Source of the DNA: Streptomyces iranensis
GTDB lineage: Bacteria > Actinomycetota > Actinomycetes > Streptomycetales > Streptomycetaceae
Assembly (NCBI RefSeq): GCF_017874715.1
Contig: NZ_JAGGLR010000038.1
Coordinates: 16,955-80,954 of the forward strand
Length of the DNA stretch: 64,000 nucleotides
Direction of reading: 5' to 3'
Positions 8,407 to 16,386 of the stretch are shown piece after piece. The translations under genes and the position numbers were made by a program. Below the pieces are notes generated by a model. The model did not search any database, was not told the DNA's origin, and was given only the letters and a program-made list of their open reading frames with translations. Every line of letters starts with the position of its first letter. Within the stretch, counting starts at the first letter, position 1.

Positions 8407-9171
8407 ATGGCTCAGCAAGCGTTGCCCGAGCGGGGCGCACGGCTGGGGCGGCCGATGGGCGCGGCCGCCGCGCGAACGACCGTACATGGTGTGGTGCTGC
8501 TGCTCCCCGAGGGGGAGCCCAGCGGCACCAGACGGCCGTCCAGACTCTCGGTGGCCGCCACTCTGCCGCTGGCCCGGCGGCTGGTCCGGGCGGGCCGGGA
8601 GGAGGGGCTGGCCGCCCATGTCGTCCACTACCGGCGCCGGGGCTGGAACGGTGCGGCCGCCGACGCCGCGTCGGATACGGCGTGGGCCGTGGAGGAGGTG
8701 GTGCGGCGCTACGGCGACGTACCGGTCTGCCTCGTGGGCCACGGCATGGGCGGGCGCGCGGCTCTCCGCGCCGCCGGGCACGAAGCCGTCACCTCGGTGG
8801 TGGCGCTGGCGCCCTGGCTTCCGGCGCCGGACGAGGTGCTCGAACCCGAGCCGGTGAAACAGCTGGTCGGCCGGCAGGTGCTGATCGCCCACGGCACGAA
8901 CGACGAGCGCACCGACCCCGATCTGTCCTACCGGCTGGCGGAACGGGCGAAGAAGGCCAACCGCGATGTGTGCCGCTTCGAGGTGCACACCGACGGGCAC
9001 GGGCTGCATCAGCACCGCTCCGAGGTGCAGGCGCTGGCCGCGGACTTCCTCCTCGGCTCCCTCTTCCACTCCGGCTTCTCCCGCCCGGTGGCCGACGCGC
9101 TGGCGGCTCCCCCGCCGCTGGGCCTGCGGATGCCGCTGGCGGCGGGCTTCGGGGCGAACCTGGGCCGCTGA
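8407..9171 (+). CDS. Alpha/beta-hydrolase family protein
   Basis: 254 residues from ATG 8407, giving MAQQALPERG. The core shows an alpha/beta-hydrolase order: GVVLLLPEGEP strand, the nucleophile-elbow-like VCLVGHGMGGRAAL, the LIAHGTNDERTD strand with the acid, and a final His in HTDGHGLHQHR. The elbow reads GHGMGG, with Gly where the nucleophilic Ser would normally stand (GxSxG). It may therefore be catalytically altered, or use another nucleophile. The start overlaps the region upstream of add on the opposite strand. No strong ribosome site is visible. Confidence 0.75.
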   Translation: MAQQALPERGARLGRPMGAAAARTTVHGVVLLLPEGEPSGTRRPSRLSVAATLPLARRLVRAGREEGLAAHVVHYRRRGWNGAAADAASDTAWAVEEVVRRYGDVPVCLVGHGMGGRAALRAAGHEAVTSVVALAPWLPAPDEVLEPEPVKQLVGRQVLIAHGTNDERTDPDLSYRLAERAKKANRDVCRFEVHTDGHGLHQHRSEVQALAADFLLGSLFHSGFSRPVADALAAPPPLGLRMPLAAGFGANLGR

Positions 9172-9174
9172 GTG

Positions 9175-9222
9175 CTTGGTTGTGCGGCTGGGGTGCGTCT
9201 TGGTTGTGCGGCTGGGGTGCGT
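9175..9222. repeat. Perfect 24-bp tandem duplication after the hydrolase stop
   Basis: Two identical 24-bp copies (9175-9198 and 9199-9222), each starting cttggttgtgcggctggggt, begin three bases after the stop codon of the alpha/beta hydrolase. They look like a recent slippage product. Confidence 0.9.
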
Positions 9223-9254
9223 CGAGGGCCGGGTTCGCTGTCGGGTGCGGCGCC

Positions 9255-9593
9255 GTCTCGCGCCTTCGGCGCCTTTGAGCAGCGGGGCAGGGTGTGGGGG
9301 GCGCGGGCCTCGCTGCCGGGCGCCGGGCCGGTGGGTGTGGGCGCCGGGGCGGCTTCCGTGCTCGATGGCCGAGGTCCCGCCGGACCCTCCCTCCGGGTAC
9401 CCCTCCAAAAAACGCTTGATCTGACGCAACTAATTCATCAAGCGACTTTTAGGGGGTACCCCTCCGCTGTCCGGCATCGGCCCCGGGCCACCTTCGCCGC
9501 CACCGGCGCTCACCCCCACCGGCCCGGCACCCGGCGACGCGGGCCCGGCCCGGCACCCCCGACCCATGCTCAAATGCGCCGAAGGCGCGAGAC
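9255..9593. repeat. Long imperfect inverted repeat, about 340 bp
   Basis: The outer 26-base ends (9255-9280 and 9568-9593) are inverted copies differing at one base (gtctcgcgccttcggcgc core). Inner blocks are also inverted: a GCCGGGCCGGTGGG block, a GGGTACCCC block, and cgcttgat/atcaagcg (9413-9420 and 9437-9444) around a 16-base AT-richer centre. No coding capacity is apparent. It may be two oppositely oriented copies of a dispersed intergenic repeat, or a palindromic element able to form a cruciform. Confidence 0.7.
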
Positions 9594-9653
9594 GAAAGCC
9601 GCACCTGACCGAGCAGGCCCGCGCAGGCCCCCACGAACCGGGCCCGCACGGGC

Positions 9654-9694
9654 GAAGGGGCCGCCCCGCCGGACAGTGGCGGGGCGGCCCCTTC
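9654..9694. terminator. Intrinsic terminator (17-bp stem)
   Basis: gaaggggccgccccgcc at 9654-9670 pairs perfectly with 9678-9694 across a 7-base loop. It lies downstream of the MFS gene read on the minus strand and could also stop plus-strand transcripts from the hydrolase. Confidence 0.85.
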
Positions 9695-9728
9695 GGGCTT
9701 CAGGCGGTGCGCCCCGAAGGGGCGCGGG

Positions 9729-9782
9729 GCTGTATCGATGTGCGGCTCCGCCGCGGCTGTGTCGATATGCGGCTCCGCCGCG
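9729..9782. repeat. Tandem 27-bp repeat (tatcgatgtgcggctccgcc type)
   Basis: Two 27-base copies (9729-9755 and 9756-9782) differ at two positions. The unit resembles short GC-rich repeats often found between convergent Streptomyces genes. It is non-coding. Confidence 0.75.
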
Positions 9783-9833
9783 TGGGCGACCAGCCACGGC
9801 GGCGCCGCAGATGACCGACGGCAGGTCGGGGCA

Positions 9834-11135
9834 CTACGCCGGCACGCCGACCAGCCCGCGCCGTTCGGCCCGCGCCTTCCGCGTCGCGTACACCGTGATC
9901 GCCGCCGCGCCGCCTACGGCCACCAGGCCCATGGCGACCGTGCCGCCCCACCCGGCCGTGTGGAAGGCGAACGCGCCCAGCGCACCGCCCACGCTGCTGC
10001 CGATGTAGTACGACGCCTGGTAGAGCGCCGCGGCCTGGGCGCGTCCGGTCTTGGCCGTACGGCTCACCGCCGAGGACGCCGCCGCGTGGCCCGCGAAGAA
10101 GCCCGCGGTGATCAGCACCAGACCGGCGAGCACCGCCGGGATCGAGTTCAGCAGGGACAGCAGCAGTCCGGCCGCGGTCGTGGACACCGCCACGTACAGC
10201 GCGCCGCGCCGCCCGAGCCGGCCGACGAGCTTGCCGGTGGCGGCCGAGGAGACCGTGCCGACCAGGTAGATCAGGAAGATCGAGCCGACCAGGCTCTGGG
10301 AGAGCCCGAAGGGCTCGGCCACCAGGCGGTAGCCGATGACCGTGTAGACCCCGCCGAAGACCGTCATGAACAGCGCGCCGATCGCGTACAGCCTGCACAG
10401 CAGCGGATCGGAGAGATGTCCGGCGAGGGTGCGGGCCAGCGCCCGCGGGCTCACCTCGGCCGGGGCGAAGTGCCGGGCCTTGGGCAGCAGCATCCGGAAG
10501 GACACCGCGCACAGCAGCGCCATCACGCCGACCGCGGCGAGCGCGGCCCGCCAGCCCCAGGCGTCCGCCACCCAGCCGGTGACGATCCGGCCGCTCATCC
10601 CGCCGACGCTGTTACCGGCCACGAACAGCCCGATCGTGCCGATCAGCGCCTTCGGGTGGACTTCCTCCGAGAGATACGCCATCGCGGAGGCCGGGATCCC
10701 GGCCAGCGCCGCGCCCTGGACCGCGCGCAGCCCAATCAGCCAGCCCAGGTCCGGTGCGAAGGGCACCAGCAGGGCGAGGACGACCGCGACCGTGAGCGAG
10801 ACGGTCATCATGGCGCGTCGGCCGAACCGCTCGGACAGCGCGCTCAGCGGCACCACCGCGAGCGCGAGGCCGAAGGTGGCCGCGGAGACGCTCCAGCTGG
10901 CCTGGTCCGCCTGGACCCGCAGATCGTCGGAGATCGCGGGCAGCAGCGCCTGGGTCGAGTAGAGCAGGGCGAAGGTGGCGAGCCCCGCGGTGAAGAGGGC
11001 GAGCCGCATCCGGAGGTAGCCGGGGTGGCCCGGACTCATCCGCTCGGACTCGGTGGGGTTCTGGTTCGAGGACGGCGAAGCGGAGGCGTCCACGCGGTGG
11101 TTCCCGGTGGACGCCCTGGTATCGGCAGGAGGCAT
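9834..11135 (-). CDS. MFS transporter (YnfM/arabinose-efflux-like)
   Basis: 433 residues from ATG 11135, giving MPPADTRAST. The first 30 residues are hydrophilic, then twelve predicted membrane segments follow, with the MFS motif A-like loop ALSERFGRRAMM after TM2 and its repeat KLVGRLGRRGALY in the second half. The sequence is closest in character to the inner-membrane export proteins of the YnfM/AraJ type. It is divergent from a LysR-type regulator 92 bases away, a common arrangement in which the regulator controls the exporter. The substrate is unknown. Confidence 0.85.
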   Translation of the reverse strand: MPPADTRASTGNHRVDASASPSSNQNPTESERMSPGHPGYLRMRLALFTAGLATFALLYSTQALLPAISDDLRVQADQASWSVSAATFGLALAVVPLSALSERFGRRAMMTVSLTVAVVLALLVPFAPDLGWLIGLRAVQGAALAGIPASAMAYLSEEVHPKALIGTIGLFVAGNSVGGMSGRIVTGWVADAWGWRAALAAVGVMALLCAVSFRMLLPKARHFAPAEVSPRALARTLAGHLSDPLLCRLYAIGALFMTVFGGVYTVIGYRLVAEPFGLSQSLVGSIFLIYLVGTVSSAATGKLVGRLGRRGALYVAVSTTAAGLLLSLLNSIPAVLAGLVLITAGFFAGHAAASSAVSRTAKTGRAQAAALYQASYYIGSSVGGALGAFAFHTAGWGGTVAMGLVAVGGAAAITVYATRKARAERRGLVGVPA

Positions 11136-11156
11136 GGTTCGACCGTACGTAACCAC

Positions 11157-11196
11157 GGTTGATGCGTCCAATGCACGGAATGGCGATAATCAATCC
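11157..11196. promoter_or_regulatory. Likely LysR operator in divergent promoter
   Basis: ggttgat (11157-11163) and atcaatcc (11189-11196) form an imperfect inverted repeat in the 92-base gap between the divergent MFS and LysR genes. It contains the T-N11-A type symmetry expected for LysR binding. Confidence 0.5.
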
Positions 11197-11227
11197 ACAG
11201 CCGCATGAGTAAAGGTCAGGGCCGCCC

Positions 11228-12181
11228 GTGTCACGCATCAGTTACGAAAACGACATTCCGGTGACAGCAGATGTCGAGGTGGAGTCCTGGGCCGCCGCGC
11301 TCACCCCGCGCCTCGCCCAGTTCGCCGCCGTCGCCCGCCATGAGCATGTGACGCGTGCCGCACAGGAGTTGGGGGTGCCCCAGTCCACGCTCAGCCGGGC
11401 GATGGTCCGGCTGGAGGAGGACCTGGGCGTGTCGCTCTTCGCCCGCCGGGGCCGTACGGTGGCGCTCACCCCGGCCGGACGGACCTTCCTGCGCTCGGTC
11501 GAACGGGCCCTCGCCGAGGTCGACCGCGCCGCCGAGTCCGTACGGGCCGACGCCGACCCCGCGGCGGGCCGGGTCTCGTTCGGCTTCCTGCACACGCTGG
11601 GGACCGAGACCGTGCCCGGCCTGATCCGGAGCTTCCGGGTGGACCATCCGCGGGTGCGCTTCCAGCTGGTCCAGAACTACGGCGAGGCAATGATCGAGCG
11701 AATGCGCGCGGGCGGCCTCGACCTGTGTCTGACCTCCCCGGTGCCGGACGCCCCCGACCTGGTCGCCCGCCGCCTGGACGAACAGCGGCTGCGGCTGGTG
11801 GTCCCCGACGACCACCGGCTGGCCGGACGCCGCCGGGTCCGGCTCGCCGAGGCCGCCTCGGAGCTGTTCGTCACCCTGGAACCGGGCTACGGACTGCGGC
11901 GCATCACGGACGCGCTGTGCGCCGAGGCGGGCTTCACCCCGAGGGTCGCCTTCGAGGGTGAGGAGGCGGAGACCCTCCGCGGCCTGGTCGCCGCAGGCCT
12001 CGGCGTGGCCCTCCTCCCACCCCCGGCGGTCCCCCGCCCCGGCGTGGCCGAGCTGACCGTCACCGCCCCACGCGCCGTCCGCGAGATCGGCGTCGCCTGG
12101 CTGGACGGCCACCCGGACACACCCCCGGTGGCGGCCTTCAAGAAGTTCCTGCTGAGCCGCCGGGGCCAGCTGCTGACGTAG
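11228..12181 (+). CDS. LysR-family transcriptional regulator
   Basis: 317 residues. The winged HTH is at about residues 27-85 (LAQFAAVARHEHVTRAAQEL, VPQSTLSRAMVRLEEDLG, LFARRGRTVALTPAG), and a periplasmic-binding-like effector domain follows from about residue 110 (VSFGFLHTLGTETVPGLI to the C terminus). The effector half ends with AAFKKFLLSRRG, typical of the family. Length is close to the usual 300. The neighbouring divergent MFS gene is its most probable target. Confidence 0.9.
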   Translation: MSRISYENDIPVTADVEVESWAAALTPRLAQFAAVARHEHVTRAAQELGVPQSTLSRAMVRLEEDLGVSLFARRGRTVALTPAGRTFLRSVERALAEVDRAAESVRADADPAAGRVSFGFLHTLGTETVPGLIRSFRVDHPRVRFQLVQNYGEAMIERMRAGGLDLCLTSPVPDAPDLVARRLDEQRLRLVVPDDHRLAGRRRVRLAEAASELFVTLEPGYGLRRITDALCAEAGFTPRVAFEGEEAETLRGLVAAGLGVALLPPPAVPRPGVAELTVTAPRAVREIGVAWLDGHPDTPPVAAFKKFLLSRRGQLLT

Positions 12182-12235
12182 GCCAGTCGCCGAGGCAGGC
12201 CAGTCGCTGACGTAGGCCAGTCGCCGGCGCAGGGG

Positions 12236-13135
12236 TCAGACGAGCGCTTCGACCGCCAGCGCGGTGGCCTTCGCGATCAGGGGGTCGACGGCCTCGGCGT
12301 CCTGCTCCGGCCGCGTGGAGAGGACGGCCAGCGCGATCGGCGCCCGGTCCGGGGGCCACGCGATGCCCACGTCGTTGGTGGTGCCATAGCGGCCGGTCCC
12401 GGTCTTGTCCCCCACGGTCCAGCCGCCCGGAACACCGGCCCGGATGCGCGCGTCGCCCGTGGTGTTCGCCACCAGCCAGCCCGCCAGCCGCTTCCGGTCC
12501 CCGGCCTCCAGCGCGCGGCCCACGGCGAGCCCCGCGTAGGTCCGCCCGATGGCGCGCGGAGTGGTGGTGTCGGTCACCCGCCCCGGCTCGGCCGAGTTCA
12601 GATCCGGCTCCCAGCGGTCGAGCCGGGTGATCCCGTCCCCCAGGGAGCGGCAGAACCGGGTGACCGCGGTGGGGCCGCCGAGCTGGCGCAGCAGGAGGTT
12701 CATGGCGCCGTTGTCGCTGTAGGAGATGGCCGCGGCGCAGAGCTCCTCGACGGTCAGCCCGTTCGCGATGTTCTCGGGCGTACCGGTGATCGGGATGTGC
12801 CCGGCCGTCTTGACGTCGTCCTCGGTGTAGCGGATGCGCCGGGCGAGGTACTCCCCGTCCCGGTCCAGATCTCTGAGCACGGCCCCGACCGCGAGGGTCT
12901 TGGAGACCGAACAGATCGGGAACCGCTCATCGGCCCGGTGCACCACGGCCCGCCCCGTACCGGTGTCGAGCGCGAACACCCCCAGCCGCGCCCCGTACTC
13001 CCGCTCCAGCTCCCGCATCCGCCCCGGAATCCCCGCCGCGGCCCGTGCCCCGGTCGGCACCAGTACGGCGAGTGCCGTACCGGCGCCGAAGGAGAGCAGT
13101 GCACGGCGGGATGTACTGGCGCCTATGGTCTTCAC
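12236..13135 (-). CDS. Class A beta-lactamase
   Basis: 299 residues. All class A motifs are present: S76-x-x-K79 (CSVSK), S140-D141-N142, E176 in the omega loop (WEPDLN) and K244-T-G (DKTGTG). The N terminus STSRRALLSFGAGTALAVLV carries a twin-arginine-like signal followed by an Ala-rich cleavage region, so export by Tat is likely. It hydrolyses penicillins and probably some cephalosporins outside the cytoplasm. Cysteines at 75 and near 133 could form the disulfide seen in some members. No regulator is adjacent. The 58-base gap to the LysR gene contains three short aggccagtcgc repeats. Confidence 0.93.
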   Translation of the reverse strand: MKTIGASTSRRALLSFGAGTALAVLVPTGARAAAGIPGRMRELEREYGARLGVFALDTGTGRAVVHRADERFPICSVSKTLAVGAVLRDLDRDGEYLARRIRYTEDDVKTAGHIPITGTPENIANGLTVEELCAAAISYSDNGAMNLLLRQLGGPTAVTRFCRSLGDGITRLDRWEPDLNSAEPGRVTDTTTPRAIGRTYAGLAVGRALEAGDRKRLAGWLVANTTGDARIRAGVPGGWTVGDKTGTGRYGTTNDVGIAWPPDRAPIALAVLSTRPEQDAEAVDPLIAKATALAVEALV

Positions 13136-13279
13136 AGCGGGACGTCCTCTCGTTGCGCTGATCGTTTCGCAACGAAAGACGCCCGGGTCGGGCGACCCGT
13201 TCCCTAGATCTTCTCCGCCGTCCGCGGCCTCGCCCTTCCAGCCCTGCTGCCGAATGCGGCCGAATGCGGCCGAAGCGGC

Positions 13280-14563
13280 TTACCCCTGGGCGATGCGGTC
13301 CAGAACGATCGGGGTGGCGGTGAATTCCGTGTTCGCCGGGGCGTAGGCGATCGCGTCGGCCAGGGCTTCCAGGGCGTAGGGGAAGGCCGACGGGGTGTCG
13401 GTGTGGAGGGTGAGGAGGGGCTGGCCGGCGGTGATGTGGTCGCCTGGTTTGGCGTGGAGTTCTATGCCCGCGCCCGCCTGTACCGGGTCCTCCTTGCGGG
13501 CGCGGCCCGCGCCCAGGCGCCAGGCGGCGAGGCCCACCGCGTAGGCGTCCAGGCGGCTGAGGACGCCGGTCGACTCGGCGTGGAGGACGTGGTGTTCGCG
13601 GGCCACCGGGAGCGGCGCGTCCGGGTCGCCGCCCTGGGCTGCGATCATGCGGCGCCAGTGGTCCATCGCGGTGCCGTCGGCGAGGGCCTTGGTGGGGTCG
13701 GCGTCCTTCAGGCCTGCCGCGTCCAGCATCTCGCGGGCCAGGGCCAGGGTGAGCTCGACGACGTCGGCCGGGCCACCGCCCGCCAGGATCTCCACGGACT
13801 CGCGGACCTCGAGGGCGTTGCCCGCCGTCAGGCCGAGTGGAGTGGACATGTCGGTGAGCAGGGCGGTCGTACGGACGCCGTGGTCGTTGCCGAGGCCGAC
13901 CATCGTGGTGGCCAGCTCACGCGCGGAGCCGATGTCCTTCATGAAGGCGCCGGAGCCCACCTTGACGTCCAGGACCAGGGAGCCGGTGCCCTCGGCGATC
14001 TTCTTGGACATGATCGAGGAGGCGATGAGCGGGATCGACTCGACCGTGCCGGTGACATCGCGCAGCGCGTACAGCTTCTTGTCGGCCCTGGCCAGCCCCT
14101 CGCCCGCCGCGCAGATCACCGAGCCGACGTCGCGGAGGACGGCCAGCATGTCGCCATTGGTCAGCTGGGCGCGCCAGCCGGGGATGGATTCCAGCTTGTC
14201 CAGGGTGCCGCCGGTGTGGCCCAGGCCCCGGCCGGAGAGCTGCGGTACGGCGGCTCCGCAGGCGGCCACGAGGGGGGCGAGCGGCAGGGTGACCTTGTCG
14301 CCGACGCCGCCGGTGGAGTGCTTGTCGGAGGTCGGGCGCGGCAGGGAGGAGAAGTCCATCCGCTCACCGGACGCGATCATCGCGGCGGTCCAGCGGGCGA
14401 TCTCGGCCCGGTCCATGCCGTTGAGGAAGATCGCCATCGCGAGCGCGGACATCTGCTCGTCCGCCACCTCGCCGCGCGTATAGGCGTCGATGATCCAGTC
14501 GATCTGGGCGTCGGTGAGGCGGGTGCCGTCGCGCTTGGCGCGGATGACGGAGATGGCGTCCAT
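13280..14563 (-). CDS. deoA: Thymidine (pyrimidine-nucleoside) phosphorylase
   Basis: 427 residues from the ATG giving MDAISVIRAKRDG. Family motifs: KHSTGGVGDKVTLPLAPLVA (phosphate-binding), SGRGLGHTGGTLDKLESIPG (pyrimidine and ribose site) and MSKKIAEGTGSLVLDVKVG. It cleaves thymidine or uridine with phosphate to base plus (deoxy)ribose-1-phosphate. It is the last gene of the nucleoside operon, 108 bases after cytidine deaminase, the longest gap in the operon and one filled with G-rich repeats. Together with the transporter and cytidine deaminase it makes a complete pyrimidine nucleoside salvage route. Confidence 0.94.
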   Translation of the reverse strand: MDAISVIRAKRDGTRLTDAQIDWIIDAYTRGEVADEQMSALAMAIFLNGMDRAEIARWTAAMIASGERMDFSSLPRPTSDKHSTGGVGDKVTLPLAPLVAACGAAVPQLSGRGLGHTGGTLDKLESIPGWRAQLTNGDMLAVLRDVGSVICAAGEGLARADKKLYALRDVTGTVESIPLIASSIMSKKIAEGTGSLVLDVKVGSGAFMKDIGSARELATTMVGLGNDHGVRTTALLTDMSTPLGLTAGNALEVRESVEILAGGGPADVVELTLALAREMLDAAGLKDADPTKALADGTAMDHWRRMIAAQGGDPDAPLPVAREHHVLHAESTGVLSRLDAYAVGLAAWRLGAGRARKEDPVQAGAGIELHAKPGDHITAGQPLLTLHTDTPSAFPYALEALADAIAYAPANTEFTATPIVLDRIAQG

Positions 14564-14597
14564 GGGGGCTGTACGGGGCCTTTCGTGTTCAGGGGGC

Positions 14598-14662
14598 CGA
14601 CCGGGCGGGCCGAGGGGGCGCGGGCCGAGGCGGCGCGGGCCGAGGCGGCGCACGCCGAGGGG
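14598..14662. repeat. G-rich tandem repeats between cdd and deoA
   Basis: Units of gcgggccgaggcggc recur three to four times with small changes in the spacer. Read on the transcribed (minus) strand they are C-rich. They are non-coding and lie just upstream of the deoA start, where they could affect mRNA structure. Confidence 0.6.
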
Positions 14663-14671
14663 GCTCGGGCG

Positions 14672-15094
14672 TCAGCCGTGGGTCGCGGCGCGGCGCAGGT
14701 CGGCGGGGCCGAAGGCGTCCGGAAGGAGTTCGGCGAGCGGGCGGATGCCCGTGGCGGTGTCCATCTGGAGCTCCGGGCCGCCGTGCTCCCAGAGCAGCTG
14801 ACGGCAGCGGCCGCAGGGCATCAGCACGGTGCCCTCGCGGTCGCAGCAGGTGAAGGCAGTGAGGCGGCCGCCGCCCGAGGCGACGAGGGAGGAGACCAGA
14901 CCGCATTCGGCGCACAGCGCGACGCCGTACGCGGCGTTCTCCACATTGCAGCCGCTGACGGTCCGGCCGTCGTCAACGAGCGCGGCGGCGCCCACCGGGA
15001 AGCCGGAGTAGGGGGCGTAGGCCCGGGACATGGCGTCCCGGGCCTGTACTCGCAGCGACTCCCAGTCGGGGGCCGCGGCGGCGGTAGTGGTCAT
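14672..15094 (-). CDS. cdd: Cytidine deaminase
   Basis: 140 residues from ATG 15094. Zinc and catalytic motifs: C-A-E-C in VALCAECGLVSSL and the PCGRCRQ motif, preceded by YSGFPVGAAALVDDG and GCNVENAAYG. These define the short tetrameric cytidine deaminases (usual length about 130). It deaminates cytidine and deoxycytidine to uridine. Its ATG overlaps the stop of the upstream permease (ATGA), so uptake and deamination are translationally coupled. Confidence 0.95.
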   Translation of the reverse strand: MTTTAAAAPDWESLRVQARDAMSRAYAPYSGFPVGAAALVDDGRTVSGCNVENAAYGVALCAECGLVSSLVASGGGRLTAFTCCDREGTVLMPCGRCRQLLWEHGGPELQMDTATGIRPLAELLPDAFGPADLRRAATHG

Positions 15095-16386
15095 GTGCCC
15101 TGTCCCTTCCGGTAGGGCCTGTTGTTCGCCTTGGGCATCCGCAGCCGCTGTGAGGCGAGCCCCATGACCAGCAGGGTCACGATGTACGGCGTGGCGCTGA
15201 CCAGGCCGCCTGGGACCGTGTCGGACAGGGCGTACCACAGCAGCAGCGCGACGGCCGCGGCGCCGGACACCGCGCCCGCGACATAACTCTTGCGGACAAT
15301 CCGCCAGGCCGCCAGCGCGGCGAGGCCGAGCGCGACCAGGAGCAGCAGGGCGTGCACGGTCGCCCCGCCGTTGCGCAGCTGGAGCGCGTCGGAGTAGCCG
15401 AAGAGACCGGCGCCCATCGCGAGCCCGCCCGGCCGCCAGTTGCCGAAGAGCATGGCGGCGAGGCCGATGTAGCCGCGGCCGCCGGTCTGGCCCTCGTTGT
15501 AGATGTGCGAGCGGACGAGGGCGAGGAAGACGCCGCCGAGCCCGGCGAGGCCGCCGGAGATCACCACGGCCGCGTACTTGTAGAGGTAGACGTTGACGCC
15601 GAGGGACTCGGCCGCCGTCGGGTTCTCACCGCAGGACCGCAGCCGCAGTCCGAACGAGGTACGCCACAGGGCGAAGAAGCTGCCCACGACCAGCAGGACG
15701 GAGACGACGGTCAGCGCCGAGATGTCGGTGACCAGGCCGCCGAGGATGCCCGCGACGTCCGAGACCAGGAACCAGTGGTGGTTCTCCAGGTCGGCGAGCC
15801 AGTCGGACAGTCCGGGGACGGTGAACGTCTGGATGGGATCGACCTGCGGGGAGTTCTTCGGGGAGCCGCCGATGTCGGCCAGCGGCTCGAACCAGCGCTT
15901 GGCCAGATAGGTGGTGGCGCCGAGGGCGAGGATGTTCATCGCCACACCGGAGATGATGTGGTCCACTCCGAAGGTGACGGTGGCCACCGCGTGGACCAGT
16001 CCGCCGAGCGCGCCGCCGAGGACGCCCGCGAGCACCCCCACCCAGGGGTTGGTCTGGTAGCCGGCCCAGGCGCCGAAGAAGGTGCCGAGGATCATCATGC
16101 CCTCGAGGCCGATGTTGACCACACCGGCCCGCTCGGACCACAGCCCGCCGAGGCCCGCGAGGCCGATGGGCACGGCCATGGAGAGCGCGGCGCCGATCTG
16201 CCCGGCGGAGGTGACGCGGTCGAAGTCCGCCTGCTGGGCGGCGTCGACGAGCGCCCGCAGCACCGACAGCGCGATCAGCGCCCCGGCGACGATCAGCAGC
16301 ACCTTGCCCAGGGACATCCGGGAGGCGGGCCCGTTCCCCTTGCCCGGCGTGCTCGTGCTCTTGGTGGTGGTCACCGTGGCACTCAT
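15091..16386 (-). CDS. ABC nucleoside transporter permease (second)
   Basis: 431 residues from ATG 16386. It is hydrophobic with about ten membrane segments, and contains the branched-permease signature GLRLRSCGENPTAAESLGVNV, the coupling loop for the ATPase. ERAGVVNIGLEGMMILG matches the BPD_transp_2 family of the nucleoside/BMP systems. The N-terminal 24 residues are Thr/Ser-rich. It overlaps the first permease and the cytidine deaminase by ATGA. It is one half of the membrane channel importing nucleosides delivered by the BMP lipoprotein. Confidence 0.92.
   Translation of the reverse strand: MSATVTTTKSTSTPGKGNGPASRMSLGKVLLIVAGALIALSVLRALVDAAQQADFDRVTSAGQIGAALSMAVPIGLAGLGGLWSERAGVVNIGLEGMMILGTFFGAWAGYQTNPWVGVLAGVLGGALGGLVHAVATVTFGVDHIISGVAMNILALGATTYLAKRWFEPLADIGGSPKNSPQVDPIQTFTVPGLSDWLADLENHHWFLVSDVAGILGGLVTDISALTVVSVLLVVGSFFALWRTSFGLRLRSCGENPTAAESLGVNVYLYKYAAVVISGGLAGLGGVFLALVRSHIYNEGQTGGRGYIGLAAMLFGNWRPGGLAMGAGLFGYSDALQLRNGGATVHALLLLVALGLAALAAWRIVRKSYVAGAVSGAAAVALLLWYALSDTVPGGLVSATPYIVTLLVMGLASQRLRMPKANNRPYRKGQGT

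Noticed and set aside
13403..15115. 570-codon plus-strand ORF over deoA and cdd
   Set aside because: Antisense to two enzymes with clear catalytic motifs.
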